The notes under the pieces: generated by a model | What the model was told of the DNA's origin: nothing | Databases searched by the model: none | The model's input: only the letters and a program-made list of their open reading frames with translations | Made by a program: the position numbers and the translations under genes | Assembly: GCF_002028405.1 (NCBI RefSeq) | Contig: NZ_CP020046.1 | Coordinates: forward strand, 2,480,001 to 2,544,000 | From: Thiomonas intermedia | GTDB taxonomy: Bacteria > Pseudomonadota > Gammaproteobacteria > Burkholderiales > Burkholderiaceae_C | Reading direction: 5' to 3' | Length of the DNA stretch: 64,000 nt | Part shown: piece after piece, positions 1-11,044 of the stretch | How the letters are laid out: every line of letters starts with the position of its first letter | Numbering within the stretch: the first letter of the stretch is position 1

Positions 1-145
1 CTTCGAGGTGGGCGACTTCCGCAAGCACTGCCTGATCAACGGGCTCGACGACATCGGCCTCACCCTCGGTCATGCACAGGACATCCGCGCCTACGAGGCC
101 GAGCGCCTGGCGCGCATGCCCTGGCTCGACAACCGCATCCTTTGA
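1..145 (+). CDS. leuD: 3-isopropylmalate dehydratase small subunit, C-terminal end (partial)
   Basis: Only the last 47 codons are inside the window; the gene begins upstream. The visible tail contains the GLDDIGLTL and ending MPWLDNRIL stretches typical of the LeuD C-terminus. LeuD pairs with LeuC to isomerise 2-isopropylmalate to 3-isopropylmalate in cytoplasmic leucine synthesis. The identification is supported by leuB starting 32 nt downstream, the usual leuC-leuD-leuB order. Frame is fixed by the TGA at 143-145. Confidence 0.9.
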   Translation, partial: FEVGDFRKHCLINGLDDIGLTLGHAQDIRAYEAERLARMPWLDNRIL

Positions 146-177
146 CGCGATTCCACCTTCCCACTGACCACTTCCTC

Positions 178-1257
178 ATGAATATTGCCGTATTGCCCGG
201 AGACGGAATCGGGCCCGAGATCATTGCCGAAGCCGTCAAGGTGCTCAAGCGCATTGCGCAAGACGGATTCGATTTCACCTTCGAATTCGCCCCGGTAGGC
301 GGGGCGGCTTATGCCGCGAGCGGTCATCCGCTGCCCGAGGCCACCCTGAATCTGGCCAAGTCGGCCGATGCCGTGCTGTTCGGCGCCGTGGGCGACTGGA
401 AGTACGACACCCTGGAGCGGCACCTTCGCCCCGAGCAGGCCATTCTGGGCTTGCGCAAGAACCTGGGACTGTTCGCCAATCTGCGTCCGGCCATCCTGTA
501 CGCCGAACTGGCTGATGCCTCCAGCCTGAAGCCCGAAGTGGTTTCGGGCCTGGACATTCTCATCGTGCGCGAACTGACCGGCGACATTTACTTCGGTCAG
601 CCGCGCGGTCGGCGCGTGGCTACCGACGGCCACTTTCCCGGCGCCGACGAAGCCTTCGACACCATGCGCTACAGCCGCCCGGAAATCGAGCGCATCGCGC
701 ATGTGGCGTTCAAGGCGGCGCAGGGGCGCAACAAGCGCCTGACCAGCGTCGACAAGGCCAATGTGCTGGAGACGTTCCAGTTCTGGAAAGACGTCGTCAC
801 CGAAGTCGGCCAGCAGTATCCGGACGTGCAGCTCGACCATATGTATGTGGACAATGCCGCGATGCAGCTCGTCAAGGCGCCGAAGAAATTCGACGTCATC
901 GTCACCGGCAATATGTTCGGCGACATCCTCAGCGACGAGGCGTCGATGTTGACCGGCTCCATTGGCATGCTGCCTTCGGCGTCGTTGAATGAAAAGGGAC
1001 AAGGGCTTTACGAGCCCAGCCATGGCAGCGCCCCGGACATCGCTGGCCAGGGCATCGCTAATCCGCTGGCGACCATTCTGAGCGCGGCCATGATGTTGCG
1101 CCATTCCTTGGGGATGGCCGAGCAGGCCGACCGCATCGAGGCCGCCGTGCAGAAGGCACTTGCGCAGGGTCTGCGCACGCCCGACATCCACGCGCCCGGC
1201 ACGCAGAAGGTCAGCACCGCGCAGATGGGCGATGCGGTGCTAGCCGCGCTGGGCTGA
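178..1257 (+). CDS. leuB: 3-isopropylmalate dehydrogenase
   Basis: Encodes 359 aa, the normal family length. Oxidatively decarboxylates 3-isopropylmalate with NAD in leucine biosynthesis (cytoplasm). The protein opens [14 protein letters not shown], a family hallmark. It carries [12 protein letters not shown] in the middle, the metal-binding [14 protein letters not shown] segment near residue 245, and [14 protein letters not shown] towards the end. An in-frame start at 142 would overlap the leuD stop and add a non-conserved leader, so the ATG at 178 is chosen. It follows leuD by 32 nt and precedes asd, so a leu operon is likely. Confidence 0.97.
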   Translation: MNIAVLPGDGIGPEIIAEAVKVLKRIAQDGFDFTFEFAPVGGAAYAASGHPLPEATLNLAKSADAVLFGAVGDWKYDTLERHLRPEQAILGLRKNLGLFANLRPAILYAELADASSLKPEVVSGLDILIVRELTGDIYFGQPRGRRVATDGHFPGADEAFDTMRYSRPEIERIAHVAFKAAQGRNKRLTSVDKANVLETFQFWKDVVTEVGQQYPDVQLDHMYVDNAAMQLVKAPKKFDVIVTGNMFGDILSDEASMLTGSIGMLPSASLNEKGQGLYEPSHGSAPDIAGQGIANPLATILSAAMMLRHSLGMAEQADRIEAAVQKALAQGLRTPDIHAPGTQKVSTAQMGDAVLAALG

Positions 1258-1290
1258 TCGCGGCATTGCAAACACAACACAACGGAACAG

Positions 1291-2430
1291 ATGATGGCAA
1301 CGACTTTGGTGGGTTTGGTGGGATGGCGCGGCATGGTGGGCTCCGTGCTGATGCAGCGCATGCGCGAAGAAGGCGATTTCGACCTGATCGAACCCCTGTT
1401 TTTCAGCACCAGCAACGCGGGCGGCAAGGCTCCGGCGGAAGCGAAGAGCGAAACCAAGCTGCAGGACGCACACGATCTGGAGCAGCTTCGCCGGTGCGAC
1501 ATCATCATCACCGCTCAGGGGGGCGACTACACCACGGCGGTGTTCGACAAGCTGCGTGCCTCCGGCTGGAAAGGCCACTGGATCGACGCCGCCTCCACGC
1601 TGCGCATGCGCGATGACTGCGTGATCATTCTCGATCCGGTCAACCGCCCGGTCATCGATGCCGCCCTGGCCAAGGGCGGCGCCAACTGGATCGGCGGCAA
1701 CTGCACCGTGAGCTGCATGCTCATGGGCGTGGGCGCGCTCTACAAGGCGGGCCTGGTGGAGTGGATGACCAGCATGACCTATCAGGCGGCCTCGGGTGGC
1801 GGCGCGCAGCACATGCGCGAACTGCTCACGCAATTCGGCACGCTCAACGGTTCGGTGAGGGCGCTGCTCGACGACCCGGCCTCCGCCATCCTGGCCATTG
1901 ACCGCGACGTGCTGGCTCAGCAGAAGGCGCTCGACGCCGCGCAGACCCAGCACTTCGGCGTGCCGCTGGCCGGCAGCCTGATTCCGTGGATCGACAAAGA
2001 CCTCGGCAACGGCGTTTCGCGCGAAGAGTGGAAAGCTGGCGCCGAGACCAACAAAATACTGGGACAGGGCGCGGGCTTCGGTTCCCCCGCCGTGCCGGTC
2101 GATGGATTCTGCGTGCGCGTCGGCGCCATGCGCTGCCACAGTCAGGCTCTGACCTTCAAGCTCAAGAAGGACGTGCCCCTCGACGAGATCGAAGGCATGA
2201 TCGCAGCCGACAACGCCTGGGTTCGGGTCGTGCCCAACGAACGCGAAGCCACGATGAACCAGCTCACGCCCGTGGCCGTGACGGGCACGATGCAAATCCC
2301 CGTCGGTCGCTTGCGCAAGTTGACCATGGGGCCAGACTACCTGGGGGCATTCACTGTAGGCGATCAGTTGCTGTGGGGGGCGGCCGAGCCGCTGCGCCGC
2401 ATGCTGCGCATCCTGCTCGAGCGTCATTGA
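1291..2430 (+). CDS. asd: Aspartate-semialdehyde dehydrogenase
   Basis: Encodes 379 aa. Reduces aspartyl phosphate to aspartate semialdehyde with NADPH, the branch point to lysine/diaminopimelate, threonine and methionine. The N-terminal [17 protein letters not shown] is the nucleotide-binding loop of the Gram-negative Asd type. Cys138 in GGNCTVSC is the expected catalytic cysteine, and [11 protein letters not shown] is the usual insertion. Tandem ATGs at 1291 and 1294 leave the start ambiguous by one residue. It lies 33 nt after leuB, an arrangement known from other beta- and gammaproteobacteria. Confidence 0.97.
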   Translation: MMATTLVGLVGWRGMVGSVLMQRMREEGDFDLIEPLFFSTSNAGGKAPAEAKSETKLQDAHDLEQLRRCDIIITAQGGDYTTAVFDKLRASGWKGHWIDAASTLRMRDDCVIILDPVNRPVIDAALAKGGANWIGGNCTVSCMLMGVGALYKAGLVEWMTSMTYQAASGGGAQHMRELLTQFGTLNGSVRALLDDPASAILAIDRDVLAQQKALDAAQTQHFGVPLAGSLIPWIDKDLGNGVSREEWKAGAETNKILGQGAGFGSPAVPVDGFCVRVGAMRCHSQALTFKLKKDVPLDEIEGMIAADNAWVRVVPNEREATMNQLTPVAVTGTMQIPVGRLRKLTMGPDYLGAFTVGDQLLWGAAEPLRRMLRILLERH

Positions 2431-2439
2431 GCCTGGGCC

Positions 2440-2465
2440 TTCCGGCGTCCCAGGAATCGCCGGAA
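2440..2465 (+). other. Stem-loop after asd
   Basis: A perfect 8-bp stem TTCCGGCG / CGCCGGAA (2440-2447 with 2458-2465) encloses a 10-nt loop just after the asd stop. An alternative shorter pairing CCTGGG/CCCAGG overlaps it. No T-tract follows, so it is more likely a 3'-end stabilising hairpin or Rho-assisted site than an intrinsic terminator. Confidence 0.4.
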
Positions 2466-2510
2466 TGCCACAGTTGCACGGCTTGCATCGGCCTGTCTTG
2501 GCGCCTCAAC

Positions 2511-2539
2511 TTGTCAGCCTAATTTGTTGATGATATGGT
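2511..2539 (+). promoter_or_regulatory. Predicted sigma70-type promoter for fimV
   Basis: TTGTCA (5/6 to the -35 consensus), a 17-nt spacer, then TATGGT (4/6 to the -10 consensus), in the relatively AT-rich gap between asd and fimV. This would give a leader of about 70 nt before the fimV ATG. Prediction by eye only. Confidence 0.4.
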
Positions 2540-2617
2540 GAAATTTGACGCAATTTATCTCTGCAGCCGCAGGGGAATTGCGCATCCGACATCATCAAAA
2601 ATTGGGGGGCAGCCCAC

Positions 2618-5236
2618 ATGCTGCGACAGAACACTCGACGTCTGGCCCTGGCAATCGCCCTGGGTGCAACTGCTGGTCAGGCCTACGCATTCGGCCTCGG
2701 GGGGGTCAAGGTGCAATCGGCCTTGGGTCAGCCCCTTCGAGCGGAAATCGACATCACCCAGCTCAGCGCCGACGAGGCTTCGTCGCTGCGTGTGGGCGTT
2801 GCCCCGCCGGATGCGTTTCAGGCGGCGAAGCTTCATTACAGCAGTGCACTGTCCGGCGTTCAGATCAAGCTCGAGCGCAGCCCGGATGGGCGTTCCTATC
2901 TGCGTGTGACCTCCAGCAGTCCGATCAATGAGCCTTTTCTCGATCTGCTCATTCGCGCCCAATGGGCCAACGGCCAGTTGAGCCGCGATTACACCCTGCT
3001 GCTCGATCCGCCCAATTTCCAGGGAACGCCAAGCGCGGCACAGGTGCCGGTTCAAACCGCAACCCCGTCACCCGCCGTTCCCGCGCCGCCCGTGGTGGCC
3101 AGCCCGCCCGCCATGACCGCGCCGGCGCTGCAGCCCATGCCCATGCCGGCTCAAAAAATGCCTGTGGAACCTCCGGCGGCGAGGAAGCCTGCGGCCAAGC
3201 CCGCAATGACCTCGGGTCAGTATGTGGTCAAGCCCGGCGACACGCTGGGCAAGATCGCCAACGCCGCTGGCGTGCAGGCTGTCTCGCTCGACCAGATGCT
3301 CACGGCGATCTACCGGGCCAATCAATCGGCCTTCATCGACGGCAACATCAACCTGGTGAAGTCAGGCGCAGTGTTGCAAATGCCCACGGCCGAACAGGCA
3401 CAGAGCATCACACAGCCCGAAGCGCGCCGTTTCGTTCTGGCACAAAGCGAGAGTTTCAACGCCTACCGTCGCAGGCTGGCGGAGATGGGCGGCCAGGCCA
3501 AGCCGCAGGCCGCCCAATCGCAGCGTGAAGCCACTGGCAAGGTGCAGGCGCAGGTTCAAGAACCTGCATCGGCCGGCGCCCAGCCCGAAAACAAACTCAA
3601 GCTGAGCAAGGCGGACGCGGCGGGCACGCAGAAGGCGCAGCAGATCGCCGACAAGAAGCAGGCCGCGCAGGACGAAGAAAAGATCAAGCAGCTGCAGAAG
3701 AATGTCGATGCGCTCAAGGCGCTGTCCCAGCAGGCGCAAACCGTCGCGGCGGCGAAGCCGCAGGTTGCGGCACCCGCTGCCACGGTTGCCAGCAAGGCTG
3801 CCGAAACGGTGACCGTGCCGGTCAAGAGCCCTCTGCCTGCTGCAGCGTCGAAACCCGCGGCTGTCCCAAGCGCCGCAGCATCGGCTGCCAAGGCGGCTTC
3901 GGCGCCACAGGCGGCGTCCGCGCCTCACGCTGCTTCGGTTGCCACGTCGGCCGCCGCATCCGCACCTGCGCCTGCCGTGAAGCCCGCGGCGCCCAAAGTG
4001 ACCAAGCCCGCGGCGGCTCCCGAACAGGAGGGGTTCTTCAGCAGCCTTTTGGCCAACCCTCTGCTCTTGCCTGCCGGCGGTGGATTGGTGGTGCTGCTGT
4101 TGCTGCTGGCCTGGCTGGCACAGCGCAAGAAGGCCGCCAAGTCTCAGCGTGACGTCTCGGTTTTCGACAGCCGCATGAGCGTGGCCGACAGCTTCTTCGG
4201 GGGTACCGGCGGCGAACGGGTGGATACACGCAATGGCAGTATGAGTTCCACGTTCTCTTCCAGCCAGCTCGACACGAATGACGTCGATCCGGTGGCCGAG
4301 GCCGATGTGTATCTGGCCTACGGCCGCGACCTGCAGGCGGAGGAGATTCTCAAAGAGGCCGTCAAGGCCAATCCGGATCGCCTGGCCGCGCGTCTCAAAT
4401 TGCTGGAGATCTACGCCAAGCGCAAGGACTCGCGCTCCTTCGAGGTCGGCGCTGCCGAGTTGTTCGCTCTGACTCAGGGCGTGGGCGAAGACTGGAAGCG
4501 CGCGCAAGACCTGGGTCGCAGCCTCGACCCGGTCAATCCGCTCTATCACAACACGGTGCTGCCCAGCACGCTGGGCCAGCCCTCGACCATGCCGCAGACG
4601 GAGTTTCCGGTTGCCACGCCCACGGCCCTGGCGGCCTTGACGCCGCAGACCTTGCCCAGCACCGAAATGCTGTCCGGCCTGGAGGCGGCCGTGCCCAAGG
4701 CGGCCATGCCCGAGCATCTGGACCTCGATCTGAGTCTGCCCATGGGCGAGCCCGCACCGGCAAGCGCACCCGCGCCCCAGGCCATGTCGGCCCTGCCGCA
4801 GATCGACGTTCCCGCAGCCACGGCGGTGCCGGCCGAGCCTGCAAAACCGGCAGAGGGCGACTTCCTGATGTCTGGCGGTCTTGACTTCAACATGCCGTCC
4901 GACTTCGGCGCACCCGCATCGACGCTGGCGGTGGAAGAGAGCAAACCGTTGCCAACATCCGGGCACGATGCTGGGCTCGATTTCGATCTCAGCAGCATCT
5001 CCCTGCAGGATGCCGAGGTCAAGATGACCGCCGGGCCGCACACCGACCTGCCCAAGTTGGAGCCGCACTTTACCGAGTCCAGACCGTCCCTCGACCTGCG
5101 CCTGGAGCTTGCGGCCGAGAGCATGGCCATCGGGGACGCCGAGTCGGCGCGCAATCTGTTGAGCGAAGTCATTGCCGAAGGCGATCCGCAACTGCAGCAG
5201 CGCGCGCAGGACATGCTGAACAAGATTGGCCGCTGA
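2618..5236 (+). CDS. fimV: FimV-family inner-membrane protein with LysM domain
   Basis: Encodes 872 aa. FimV-type proteins organise polar assemblies such as type IV pili by binding peptidoglycan and scaffolding cytoplasmic partners. A signal peptide (cleavage near QAYA-FGLGG) leads into the conserved FimV N-terminal domain. A LysM domain follows at about residues 200-256 (starting [13 protein letters not shown]), then a long Ala/Pro/Lys-rich, partly coiled-coil linker. One transmembrane helix lies near residue 480-500, followed by an acidic cytoplasmic part with a TPR-like segment. The last 50 residues ([16 protein letters not shown] onward) match the FimV C-terminal domain. The stop overlaps the truA start. 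Whether it serves pili here cannot be told from this window. Confidence 0.9.
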   Translation: MLRQNTRRLALAIALGATAGQAYAFGLGGVKVQSALGQPLRAEIDITQLSADEASSLRVGVAPPDAFQAAKLHYSSALSGVQIKLERSPDGRSYLRVTSSSPINEPFLDLLIRAQWANGQLSRDYTLLLDPPNFQGTPSAAQVPVQTATPSPAVPAPPVVASPPAMTAPALQPMPMPAQKMPVEPPAARKPAAKPAMTSGQYVVKPGDTLGKIANAAGVQAVSLDQMLTAIYRANQSAFIDGNINLVKSGAVLQMPTAEQAQSITQPEARRFVLAQSESFNAYRRRLAEMGGQAKPQAAQSQREATGKVQAQVQEPASAGAQPENKLKLSKADAAGTQKAQQIADKKQAAQDEEKIKQLQKNVDALKALSQQAQTVAAAKPQVAAPAATVASKAAETVTVPVKSPLPAAASKPAAVPSAAASAAKAASAPQAASAPHAASVATSAAASAPAPAVKPAAPKVTKPAAAPEQEGFFSSLLANPLLLPAGGGLVVLLLLLAWLAQRKKAAKSQRDVSVFDSRMSVADSFFGGTGGERVDTRNGSMSSTFSSSQLDTNDVDPVAEADVYLAYGRDLQAEEILKEAVKANPDRLAARLKLLEIYAKRKDSRSFEVGAAELFALTQGVGEDWKRAQDLGRSLDPVNPLYHNTVLPSTLGQPSTMPQTEFPVATPTALAALTPQTLPSTEMLSGLEAAVPKAAMPEHLDLDLSLPMGEPAPASAPAPQAMSALPQIDVPAATAVPAEPAKPAEGDFLMSGGLDFNMPSDFGAPASTLAVEESKPLPTSGHDAGLDFDLSSISLQDAEVKMTAGPHTDLPKLEPHFTESRPSLDLRLELAAESMAIGDAESARNLLSEVIAEGDPQLQQRAQDMLNKIGR

Positions 5237-6044
5237 CGCCTCGCTCCCTCAGGCTCAGAGCCGAGTGGCACTGGGTCTGAGCTACAGCGGGACTTTTTAT
5301 TGCGGCTGGCAGAGTCAGCCCGGCGGCTGCGGTGTGCAGGACCATCTGGAACGGGCGCTGGCGCAGTTTCTCGGTTGCACCCCCCGCACGGTCTGCGCCG
5401 GACGCACCGATGCTCGGGTGCACGCGCTCGGCCAGGTGGTGCATTTCGACACGCCGCTGCAGCGCGAGACGTCGTCATGGGTGCGCGGCGTCAATGCCTT
5501 TCTGCCCCGGGACATCGCCGTGCAATGGGCAAGGACAGAGCTGCCAGCGGCTTTCGATGCGCGCCGCAGCGCCTTCCAGCGGCGTTACCGCTACATCCTG
5601 CGCCAACACCCCGTGCGCCCGGCGATCGATCAGGCACGCGTTGGCTGGACGCATCGCCCGCTGAATCTCGACCTTCTGCGTGCCGCCGCGCAAAGTCTGC
5701 TGGGCGAACATGATTTCAGCGCGTTTCGTTCCAGTGAATGCCAGGCACGCAGCCCCGTCAAGACCTTGCATGCGATCGAGATCGCGCGGCACGGCGATTA
5801 TGTGGTGTTCGATTTGCGCGCCAATGCCTTCCTGCATCACATGGTGCGCAATATCGTGGGCAGCCTGTTGGCGGTCGGCAATGGCGCCAAGCCGGTGAGC
5901 TGGCTCGCCGAAATTTTGGAGCGTGGTGACCGGCGATTGGCGGCGCCCACCTTTATGGCCGATGGGCTCTATTTCCTCGGACCGGATTACCCGGCAGAAT
6001 TCGGCCTTCCACCGCCTCCTGTCCAGATCGGCCTGCTGATCTGA
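5226..6044 (+). CDS. truA: tRNA pseudouridine(38-40) synthase
   Basis: Encodes 272 aa from the TTG at 5226, overlapping fimV by 11 nt; a GTG at 5265 gives a 259-aa protein starting at ALGLSYSG and is equally plausible. It converts U38-U40 in the tRNA anticodon arm to pseudouridine. The catalytic motif is [12 protein letters not shown] with Asp62 (5226 numbering); the usual Gly after TDA is Arg here. [14 protein letters not shown] near the C-terminus is the other conserved block. Position between fimV and trpF is typical of Burkholderiales. Confidence 0.95.
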   Translation: MAADASLPQAQSRVALGLSYSGTFYCGWQSQPGGCGVQDHLERALAQFLGCTPRTVCAGRTDARVHALGQVVHFDTPLQRETSSWVRGVNAFLPRDIAVQWARTELPAAFDARRSAFQRRYRYILRQHPVRPAIDQARVGWTHRPLNLDLLRAAAQSLLGEHDFSAFRSSECQARSPVKTLHAIEIARHGDYVVFDLRANAFLHHMVRNIVGSLLAVGNGAKPVSWLAEILERGDRRLAAPTFMADGLYFLGPDYPAEFGLPPPPVQIGLLI

Positions 6045-6050
6045 CTGCTT

Positions 6051-6704
6051 ATGTCCGACACGCCTTCTTCATCGCCCGCACTCGCGCGGACCCGCATCAA
6101 GATCTGCGGCATCACGCGGGTGGAAGACGCGCGGGCGGCCGCGGCCCTTGGCGCCGACGCCATCGGCCTGGTGTTCTATCCGCCCAGTGCGCGTCATGTC
6201 AGCGTGGCGCAGGCGCGGGAGATCGCGCTCAGTCTGCCTCCCTTCGTGTCGGTCGTCACGCTGTTCGTGAATGCCGCACCGGACCTTGTCGAAGAAGTGA
6301 TCGATCAGGTGAGGCCCGCGCTACTGCAGTTTCACGGCGATGAAGCACCCGATGACTGCACCCGTTACCGCCATCCATACATGCGCGCGGCGCGGATGCG
6401 CGAAGGCTTGAATTTGTTAGACTTTGCTTCTCGTTTTTCCACATCCCAAGCCCTCGTTTTGGATGCTGACCAGCCTGGATACGGCGGAGGGGGAGAGGTC
6501 TTCGATTGGTCACGCATTCCTGCAAACGTCGCGCATCCCCTCGTTTTGTCTGGTGGGTTGCATGCTGCAAATGTGACGCATGCCATCCGGCAACTGCGTC
6601 CCTGGGGCGTTGACGTCAGTTCCGGCGTTGAGGCGTCCAAGGGCCTCAAGAGCGCGCAGCGCATCGCCGAGTTCATCGCCGCGGTCCGCGCTGCAGACCT
6701 GTAG
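6051..6704 (+). CDS. trpF: Phosphoribosylanthranilate isomerase
   Basis: Encodes 217 aa. Catalyses the Amadori rearrangement of phosphoribosylanthranilate to CdRP in tryptophan synthesis. A (beta/alpha)8 barrel is indicated by KICGITRVEDA at the N-terminus (catalytic Cys), GLVFYPPSARHVS, LVLSGGLHAANV and VDVSSGVEASKGLK near the end. A short Ser/Pro-rich leader precedes the conserved start. It is free-standing (not fused to trpC) and sits 48 nt before trpB. Confidence 0.97.
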   Translation: MSDTPSSSPALARTRIKICGITRVEDARAAAALGADAIGLVFYPPSARHVSVAQAREIALSLPPFVSVVTLFVNAAPDLVEEVIDQVRPALLQFHGDEAPDDCTRYRHPYMRAARMREGLNLLDFASRFSTSQALVLDADQPGYGGGGEVFDWSRIPANVAHPLVLSGGLHAANVTHAIRQLRPWGVDVSSGVEASKGLKSAQRIAEFIAAVRAADL

Positions 6705-6752
6705 CTTCAAGCCGGTGCGGATCGCCCGCCTGGCGCCAGACGAGATCTCCTT

Positions 6753-7988
6753 ATGTTTGACTATGCCTATCCCGATGCCCGTGGCCATTTCGGCCCCTAC
6801 GGCGGCAGCTTCATCGCCGAAACCCTGAGCCACGCCCTGGAAGAGCTCCAGGCGGCCTACGATCATTACAAGAACGACCCGGACTTCCTGGCCGAATTCC
6901 GCTACGAACTCAAGCATTTCGTCGGGCGCCCCAGTCCGATCTATCACGCCGCCCGCCTGAGCGACAAACTCGGCGGCGCGCGCATCTACCTCAAGCGCGA
7001 AGACCTCAACCACACCGGCGCGCACAAGATCAACAACACCATCGGGCAGGCCATGCTGGCCCGGCGCATGGGCAAGCCGCGCGTCATCGCCGAAACCGGC
7101 GCGGGTCAGCACGGCGTGGCCACGGCCACCATTGCCGCGCGGTATGGCATGGAGTGTGTGGTGTATATGGGCAGCGAGGACGTCAAGCGCCAGTCGCCCA
7201 ACGTCTATCGCATGAATCTGCTGGGTGCGCGCGTGGTGCCGGTCGAGTCGGGAAGCAAGACGCTCAAGGATGCGCTCAACGAGGCCCTGCGCGATTGGGT
7301 GACCCATGTGGAGAACACGTTCTACATCATCGGCACCGTGGCCGGGCCTCATCCCTATCCGCAGATGGTGCGCGATTTCCAGCGGGTCATCGGCGACGAA
7401 TGCCTGGAGCAGATGCCCGAGATGACCGGCCGCCAGCCCGACGCGGTGATCGCGGCCGTGGGCGGGGGCAGCAATGCCATGGGCATCTTCTACCCCTACA
7501 TTGCGCATGAGTCGGTACGGCTCATCGGCGTCGAGGCGGCTGGGCACGGGCTGGATTCGGGGCGGCACGCAGCCTCGATTTCGGCCGGCACCCCCGGCGT
7601 GCTCCATGGCAACCGCACCTACCTGCTGCAGGACGTCAACGGTCAGATCATGGAGACGCATTCGGTCTCCGCCGGGCTCGATTACCCTGGTGTCGGCCCC
7701 GAGCACGCCTGGCTGCATGACCTCGGGCGCGCCGAGTACGTCGGCATTACCGACGACGAGGCTCTGGCCGCCTTTCACGAACTGTGCCGCATCGAAGGCA
7801 TCATTCCGGCGCTGGAATCCAGCCACGCCCTGGCTCATGCCATCAAACTGGCGCCACAAATGCGGCCTGACCAGATCATCCTGGTCAATCTCTCGGGGCG
7901 CGGGGACAAAGACATCAATACCGTGGCCGAGCGCGAGGGCGTGAACTTCGACACCTTGTTCGCCCGCCAGCCTGGAGCCGCGACATGA
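6753..7988 (+). CDS. trpB: Tryptophan synthase beta chain
   Basis: Encodes 411 aa, slightly longer than E. coli TrpB. PLP enzyme condensing indole with serine. Lys92 in [11 protein letters not shown] is the expected PLP Schiff-base lysine, and [10 protein letters not shown] is the phosphate-binding loop. The protein opens directly with [15 protein letters not shown], so the ATG at 6753 is well supported. The stop overlaps the trpA start by 4 nt (ATGA), implying translational coupling that matches the alpha2beta2 complex. Confidence 0.98.
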   Translation: MFDYAYPDARGHFGPYGGSFIAETLSHALEELQAAYDHYKNDPDFLAEFRYELKHFVGRPSPIYHAARLSDKLGGARIYLKREDLNHTGAHKINNTIGQAMLARRMGKPRVIAETGAGQHGVATATIAARYGMECVVYMGSEDVKRQSPNVYRMNLLGARVVPVESGSKTLKDALNEALRDWVTHVENTFYIIGTVAGPHPYPQMVRDFQRVIGDECLEQMPEMTGRQPDAVIAAVGGGSNAMGIFYPYIAHESVRLIGVEAAGHGLDSGRHAASISAGTPGVLHGNRTYLLQDVNGQIMETHSVSAGLDYPGVGPEHAWLHDLGRAEYVGITDDEALAAFHELCRIEGIIPALESSHALAHAIKLAPQMRPDQIILVNLSGRGDKDINTVAEREGVNFDTLFARQPGAAT

Positions 7989-8782
7989 ACCGCATCGACC
8001 AACGCTTCGCCCAGCTCCGCGCCCAGAGCCGCAAGGCGCTCATCCCCTACATCGCCGCGGGCGACCCCGCGCCTTCGGTGACGGTCGAGGTCATGCACGC
8101 TCTGGTGCAGGGCGGCGCCGACGTGATCGAGCTCGGCGTGCCGTTCTCCGATCCCATGGCCGACGGGCCGGTGATTCAGCGCGCCACCGAGCGTGCCATT
8201 GCCCGAGGCATCGGCCTGCCCCAGGTGCTGGATTTCGTGCGCGAATTCCGCCAGACGGATGCCGTCACCCCCGTCGTGCTGATGGGTTACGCCAATCCGG
8301 TAGAGCGTTTTGGCGTGGAGGCCTTTGTGGCGGCGGCCAAGGCCGCCGGCGTGGACGGCGTGCTCATCGTCGACTATCCGCCGCAGGAAAGCGAGGCCTT
8401 CGCCGCGGCGCTCAAGGCGGTGGATATCGCCCCGATCTTTCTGCTCGCCCCCACCAGCACGGACGCTCGCATGGCCGATGTGGGCCGCATCGCCAGCGGC
8501 TATGTGTATTACGTCTCGCTCAAGGGGGTGACGGGCGCGGGCCATCTCGACACTTCGGCCGTGGCCGCCATGCTGCCCCGCATCCGCACCCATGTGCATG
8601 TGCCCGTGGGAGTAGGATTTGGCATTCGCGACGCGCAGACCGCGCGCGCGATCGGCCGACTGGCCGATGCCGTGGTCATCGGTTCGCGTCTGATCGAACT
8701 GATGGAGGCGCAGCCCGCAGAGCACGCTGCGGTCGTTGCGCGCGGCTTCATCCAAGACATTCGCCAGGCGCTGGACGCCTAA
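7985..8782 (+). CDS. trpA: Tryptophan synthase alpha chain
   Basis: Encodes 265 aa. Cleaves indole-3-glycerol phosphate and channels indole to TrpB. The catalytic acids are in [19 protein letters not shown] (Glu of ELG and Asp of MAD). The C-terminal phosphate-binding [13 protein letters not shown] is intact. It overlaps trpB by 4 nt and is followed 12 nt later by accD, with an AAGGAGA ribosome site in the gap. Confidence 0.98.
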   Translation: MNRIDQRFAQLRAQSRKALIPYIAAGDPAPSVTVEVMHALVQGGADVIELGVPFSDPMADGPVIQRATERAIARGIGLPQVLDFVREFRQTDAVTPVVLMGYANPVERFGVEAFVAAAKAAGVDGVLIVDYPPQESEAFAAALKAVDIAPIFLLAPTSTDARMADVGRIASGYVYYVSLKGVTGAGHLDTSAVAAMLPRIRTHVHVPVGVGFGIRDAQTARAIGRLADAVVIGSRLIELMEAQPAEHAAVVARGFIQDIRQALDA

Positions 8783-8794
8783 GGAGAGACAGAC

Positions 8795-9670
8795 ATGAGT
8801 TGGCTGGAAAAGCTCCTCCCCCCCAAGATTCAACAGACCAGCCCGCAGGATCGGCGCCAGGTACCCGAGGGACTTTGGGTCAAGTGCCCGTCTTGCGAGA
8901 CCGTCCTTTACAAGTCGGATCTGGAGCTCAACCAGAACGTCTGTCCGAAGTGCAGCCACCACATGCGCATCGGCGCGCGCGCGCGGCTCGATGCCCTGCT
9001 CGACCCCGAGGGTCGGTTCGAGATCGGCCAGGAAGTCCTGCCCATCGATCCGCTCAAATTCAAGGACAGCCGCAAATATCCCGACCGTCTCAAAGAGGCG
9101 CTCGAGAACACGCAGGAGACCGACGCGATGGTCGTCATGGGCGGCGCCATTCAGACCCTGCCGGTGGTGGTGGCCTGCTTCGAGTTCGAGTTCATGGGAG
9201 GTTCCATGGGCTCCGTCGTCGGCGAGCGTTTCGTGCGCGGGGTGCAGGCGGCCATCGAACAGAAGGTGCCGTTCATCTGCTTTACGGCCACGGGCGGTGC
9301 GCGCATGCAGGAAGGGCTGCTCAGCCTGATGCAGATGGCCAAGACCAATGCGTCCCTGACCCAGCTCTCCAAGGCCGGGTTGCCCTTCATCAGCGTGCTG
9401 ACCGACCCGACCATGGGTGGCGTGTCGGCCAGTTTTGCCTTCATCGGCGACGTCGTGCTCGCCGAACCCAAGGCGCTGATTGGCTTCGCCGGTCCGCGGG
9501 TGATCGAAAACACCGTGCGGGAAAAACTGCCCGAGGGCTTCCAACGCGCCGAGTTTCTGCTGCAGAAGGGCGCGGTCGACCGCATCGTCGATCGGCGCGA
9601 GCTGCGCGGCGAACTGGCCCAGATGCTGGCCATGTTGCTGCGCCAGCCCGCCGATTCGATCGTCTCCTGA
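8795..9670 (+). CDS. accD: Acetyl-CoA carboxylase carboxyltransferase subunit beta
   Basis: Encodes 291 aa. With AccA it transfers carboxyl from biotin on AccB to acetyl-CoA, the first step of fatty-acid synthesis. The N-terminal zinc ribbon is visible as CPSC (near residue 30) and CPKC about 20 residues later. The carboxyltransferase core includes [19 protein letters not shown] and [13 protein letters not shown]. Co-location between trpA and folC is the standard betaproteobacterial order. Confidence 0.98.
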   Translation: MSWLEKLLPPKIQQTSPQDRRQVPEGLWVKCPSCETVLYKSDLELNQNVCPKCSHHMRIGARARLDALLDPEGRFEIGQEVLPIDPLKFKDSRKYPDRLKEALENTQETDAMVVMGGAIQTLPVVVACFEFEFMGGSMGSVVGERFVRGVQAAIEQKVPFICFTATGGARMQEGLLSLMQMAKTNASLTQLSKAGLPFISVLTDPTMGGVSASFAFIGDVVLAEPKALIGFAGPRVIENTVREKLPEGFQRAEFLLQKGAVDRIVDRRELRGELAQMLAMLLRQPADSIVS

Positions 9671-9718
9671 TTTTCCAGATTTCCCGTTGCGCGCTCGCGC
9701 GTGCAGCGGGCGTTCCGT

Positions 9719-11044
9719 ATGTCCCCGACACCCCAAACTCTGGACGGCTGGCTGTCCCACGCCGAGTCGCTCCACGCACGCGTCATCGACATGGGACTCG
9801 ACCGGGTTCGGGCGGTGCGCGAGACCATGCGGCTGCAGTTCGCCTGCCCGGTCATCACCGTGGCCGGCACCAACGGCAAGGGATCGACCTGCGCGATGCT
9901 CGAGGCCATCCTGCTTGCGGCGGGCTATCGCGTCGGGGTCTATACCTCGCCGCATCTGGTGCATTTCGAGGAACGCTGCCGCATCGACGGCCAGGCGGTG
10001 CAGGCCCAGGCGCTGTTGCCGCATTTCGCCGCGGTCGAGCAGGCCCGTCTGACGGCGGGGCCGGCTGGTTCAGCGGTGAGTCTGAGCTATTTCGAGTTCA
10101 CCACCCTGGCCATACTGTCGCTGCTGGCCCATGAGCGACTCGATGCGGTCATCCTCGAAGTCGGCCTGGGAGGACGGCTCGATGCGGTGAACGTCATCGA
10201 TACCGATTGCGCCATTCTCACCAGTATCGATCTCGACCACATGGAATACCTCGGGCCCGACCGGGAGACCATCGGCCGCGAGAAGGCCGGCATCATGCGG
10301 GCCGCAAAGCCGACCATCGTCAGCGATCCGCAGGCGCCGGCCTCGGTGCTGGCCCACGCCCAGGCCCTCGGCGCCGACCTCTGGCTGGCAGGGCGGGATT
10401 TCCACTACACCCATCTGCCGCAGCAATGGAGCTGGCAAGGGCGTACGCAGCGTCGGCACAGCCTGGCCTTCCCGGCCTTGCGGGGCGCCAATCAGTTGCT
10501 CAACGCCAGCGGCGTGCTCGCGGCGTTGGAGGCGCTGCAGACCTCTCTGCCTGTGGCCGCGCAGGCGGTGCGCGAGGGTTTCGCGAGGGCGGAGCTTTCC
10601 GGGCGGTTTCAAGTCCTCGCGGGACAGCCCACGCTGGTGCTGGATGTTGGCCACAACCCGCATGCCATTGCCGTGCTGGCCGAGAATCTCGACAGCATGG
10701 GTTACTTTCCGGTGACCCACGCCGTGTTCGGCGCCATGGCTGACAAGGATATTCCGGGCATGCTGCGCCGCATGGTGCCGCTGATCGATGTCTGGCATCT
10801 CTGCGACCTCCCCACGCCGCGCGCTGCCGAGGCCCAAGAGATCGCCGCCAGCCTGCTTGTCTTGAAACCGGAAGCTCGCATCGTGTTGCACGCCGACCCG
10901 CTGCAGGCCTTGGGGGCCGCGGCGGCTGCGGCGGAGCTGGCCGATAGAATCGTGGTGTTCGGCTCCTTCTACACCGTGGGCGGTGTGATGCAGAAGGGGC
11001 TGCCCCGACTTCATGGCAAGCATCTCGAATCCTCCCCGCAATGA
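9719..11044 (+). CDS. folC: Bifunctional folylpolyglutamate synthase / dihydrofolate synthase
   Basis: Encodes 441 aa from the ATG at 9719; a GTG at 9701 would add six residues. ATP-dependent Mur-ligase-type enzyme adding glutamate to dihydropteroate and folates. The P-loop VAGTNGKGSTCAML is near residue 45. VILEVGLGGRLDAVNV and SIDLDHMEYLGPDRETIGREKAGI are conserved folate-ligase blocks, and LDVGHNPHA marks the C-terminal domain. The stop overlaps the next gene by 4 nt (ATGA). Confidence 0.96.
   Translation: MSPTPQTLDGWLSHAESLHARVIDMGLDRVRAVRETMRLQFACPVITVAGTNGKGSTCAMLEAILLAAGYRVGVYTSPHLVHFEERCRIDGQAVQAQALLPHFAAVEQARLTAGPAGSAVSLSYFEFTTLAILSLLAHERLDAVILEVGLGGRLDAVNVIDTDCAILTSIDLDHMEYLGPDRETIGREKAGIMRAAKPTIVSDPQAPASVLAHAQALGADLWLAGRDFHYTHLPQQWSWQGRTQRRHSLAFPALRGANQLLNASGVLAALEALQTSLPVAAQAVREGFARAELSGRFQVLAGQPTLVLDVGHNPHAIAVLAENLDSMGYFPVTHAVFGAMADKDIPGMLRRMVPLIDVWHLCDLPTPRAAEAQEIAASLLVLKPEARIVLHADPLQALGAAAAAAELADRIVVFGSFYTVGGVMQKGLPRLHGKHLESSPQ

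Noticed and set aside
3362-5191. 609-codon minus-strand open frame
   Set aside because: Antisense to the low-complexity part of fimV; Arg/Gly/His-rich translation.
7835-10024. 729-codon minus-strand open frame
   Set aside because: Antisense to trpA, accD and folC; His/Gly/Arg-rich composition typical of shadow frames.
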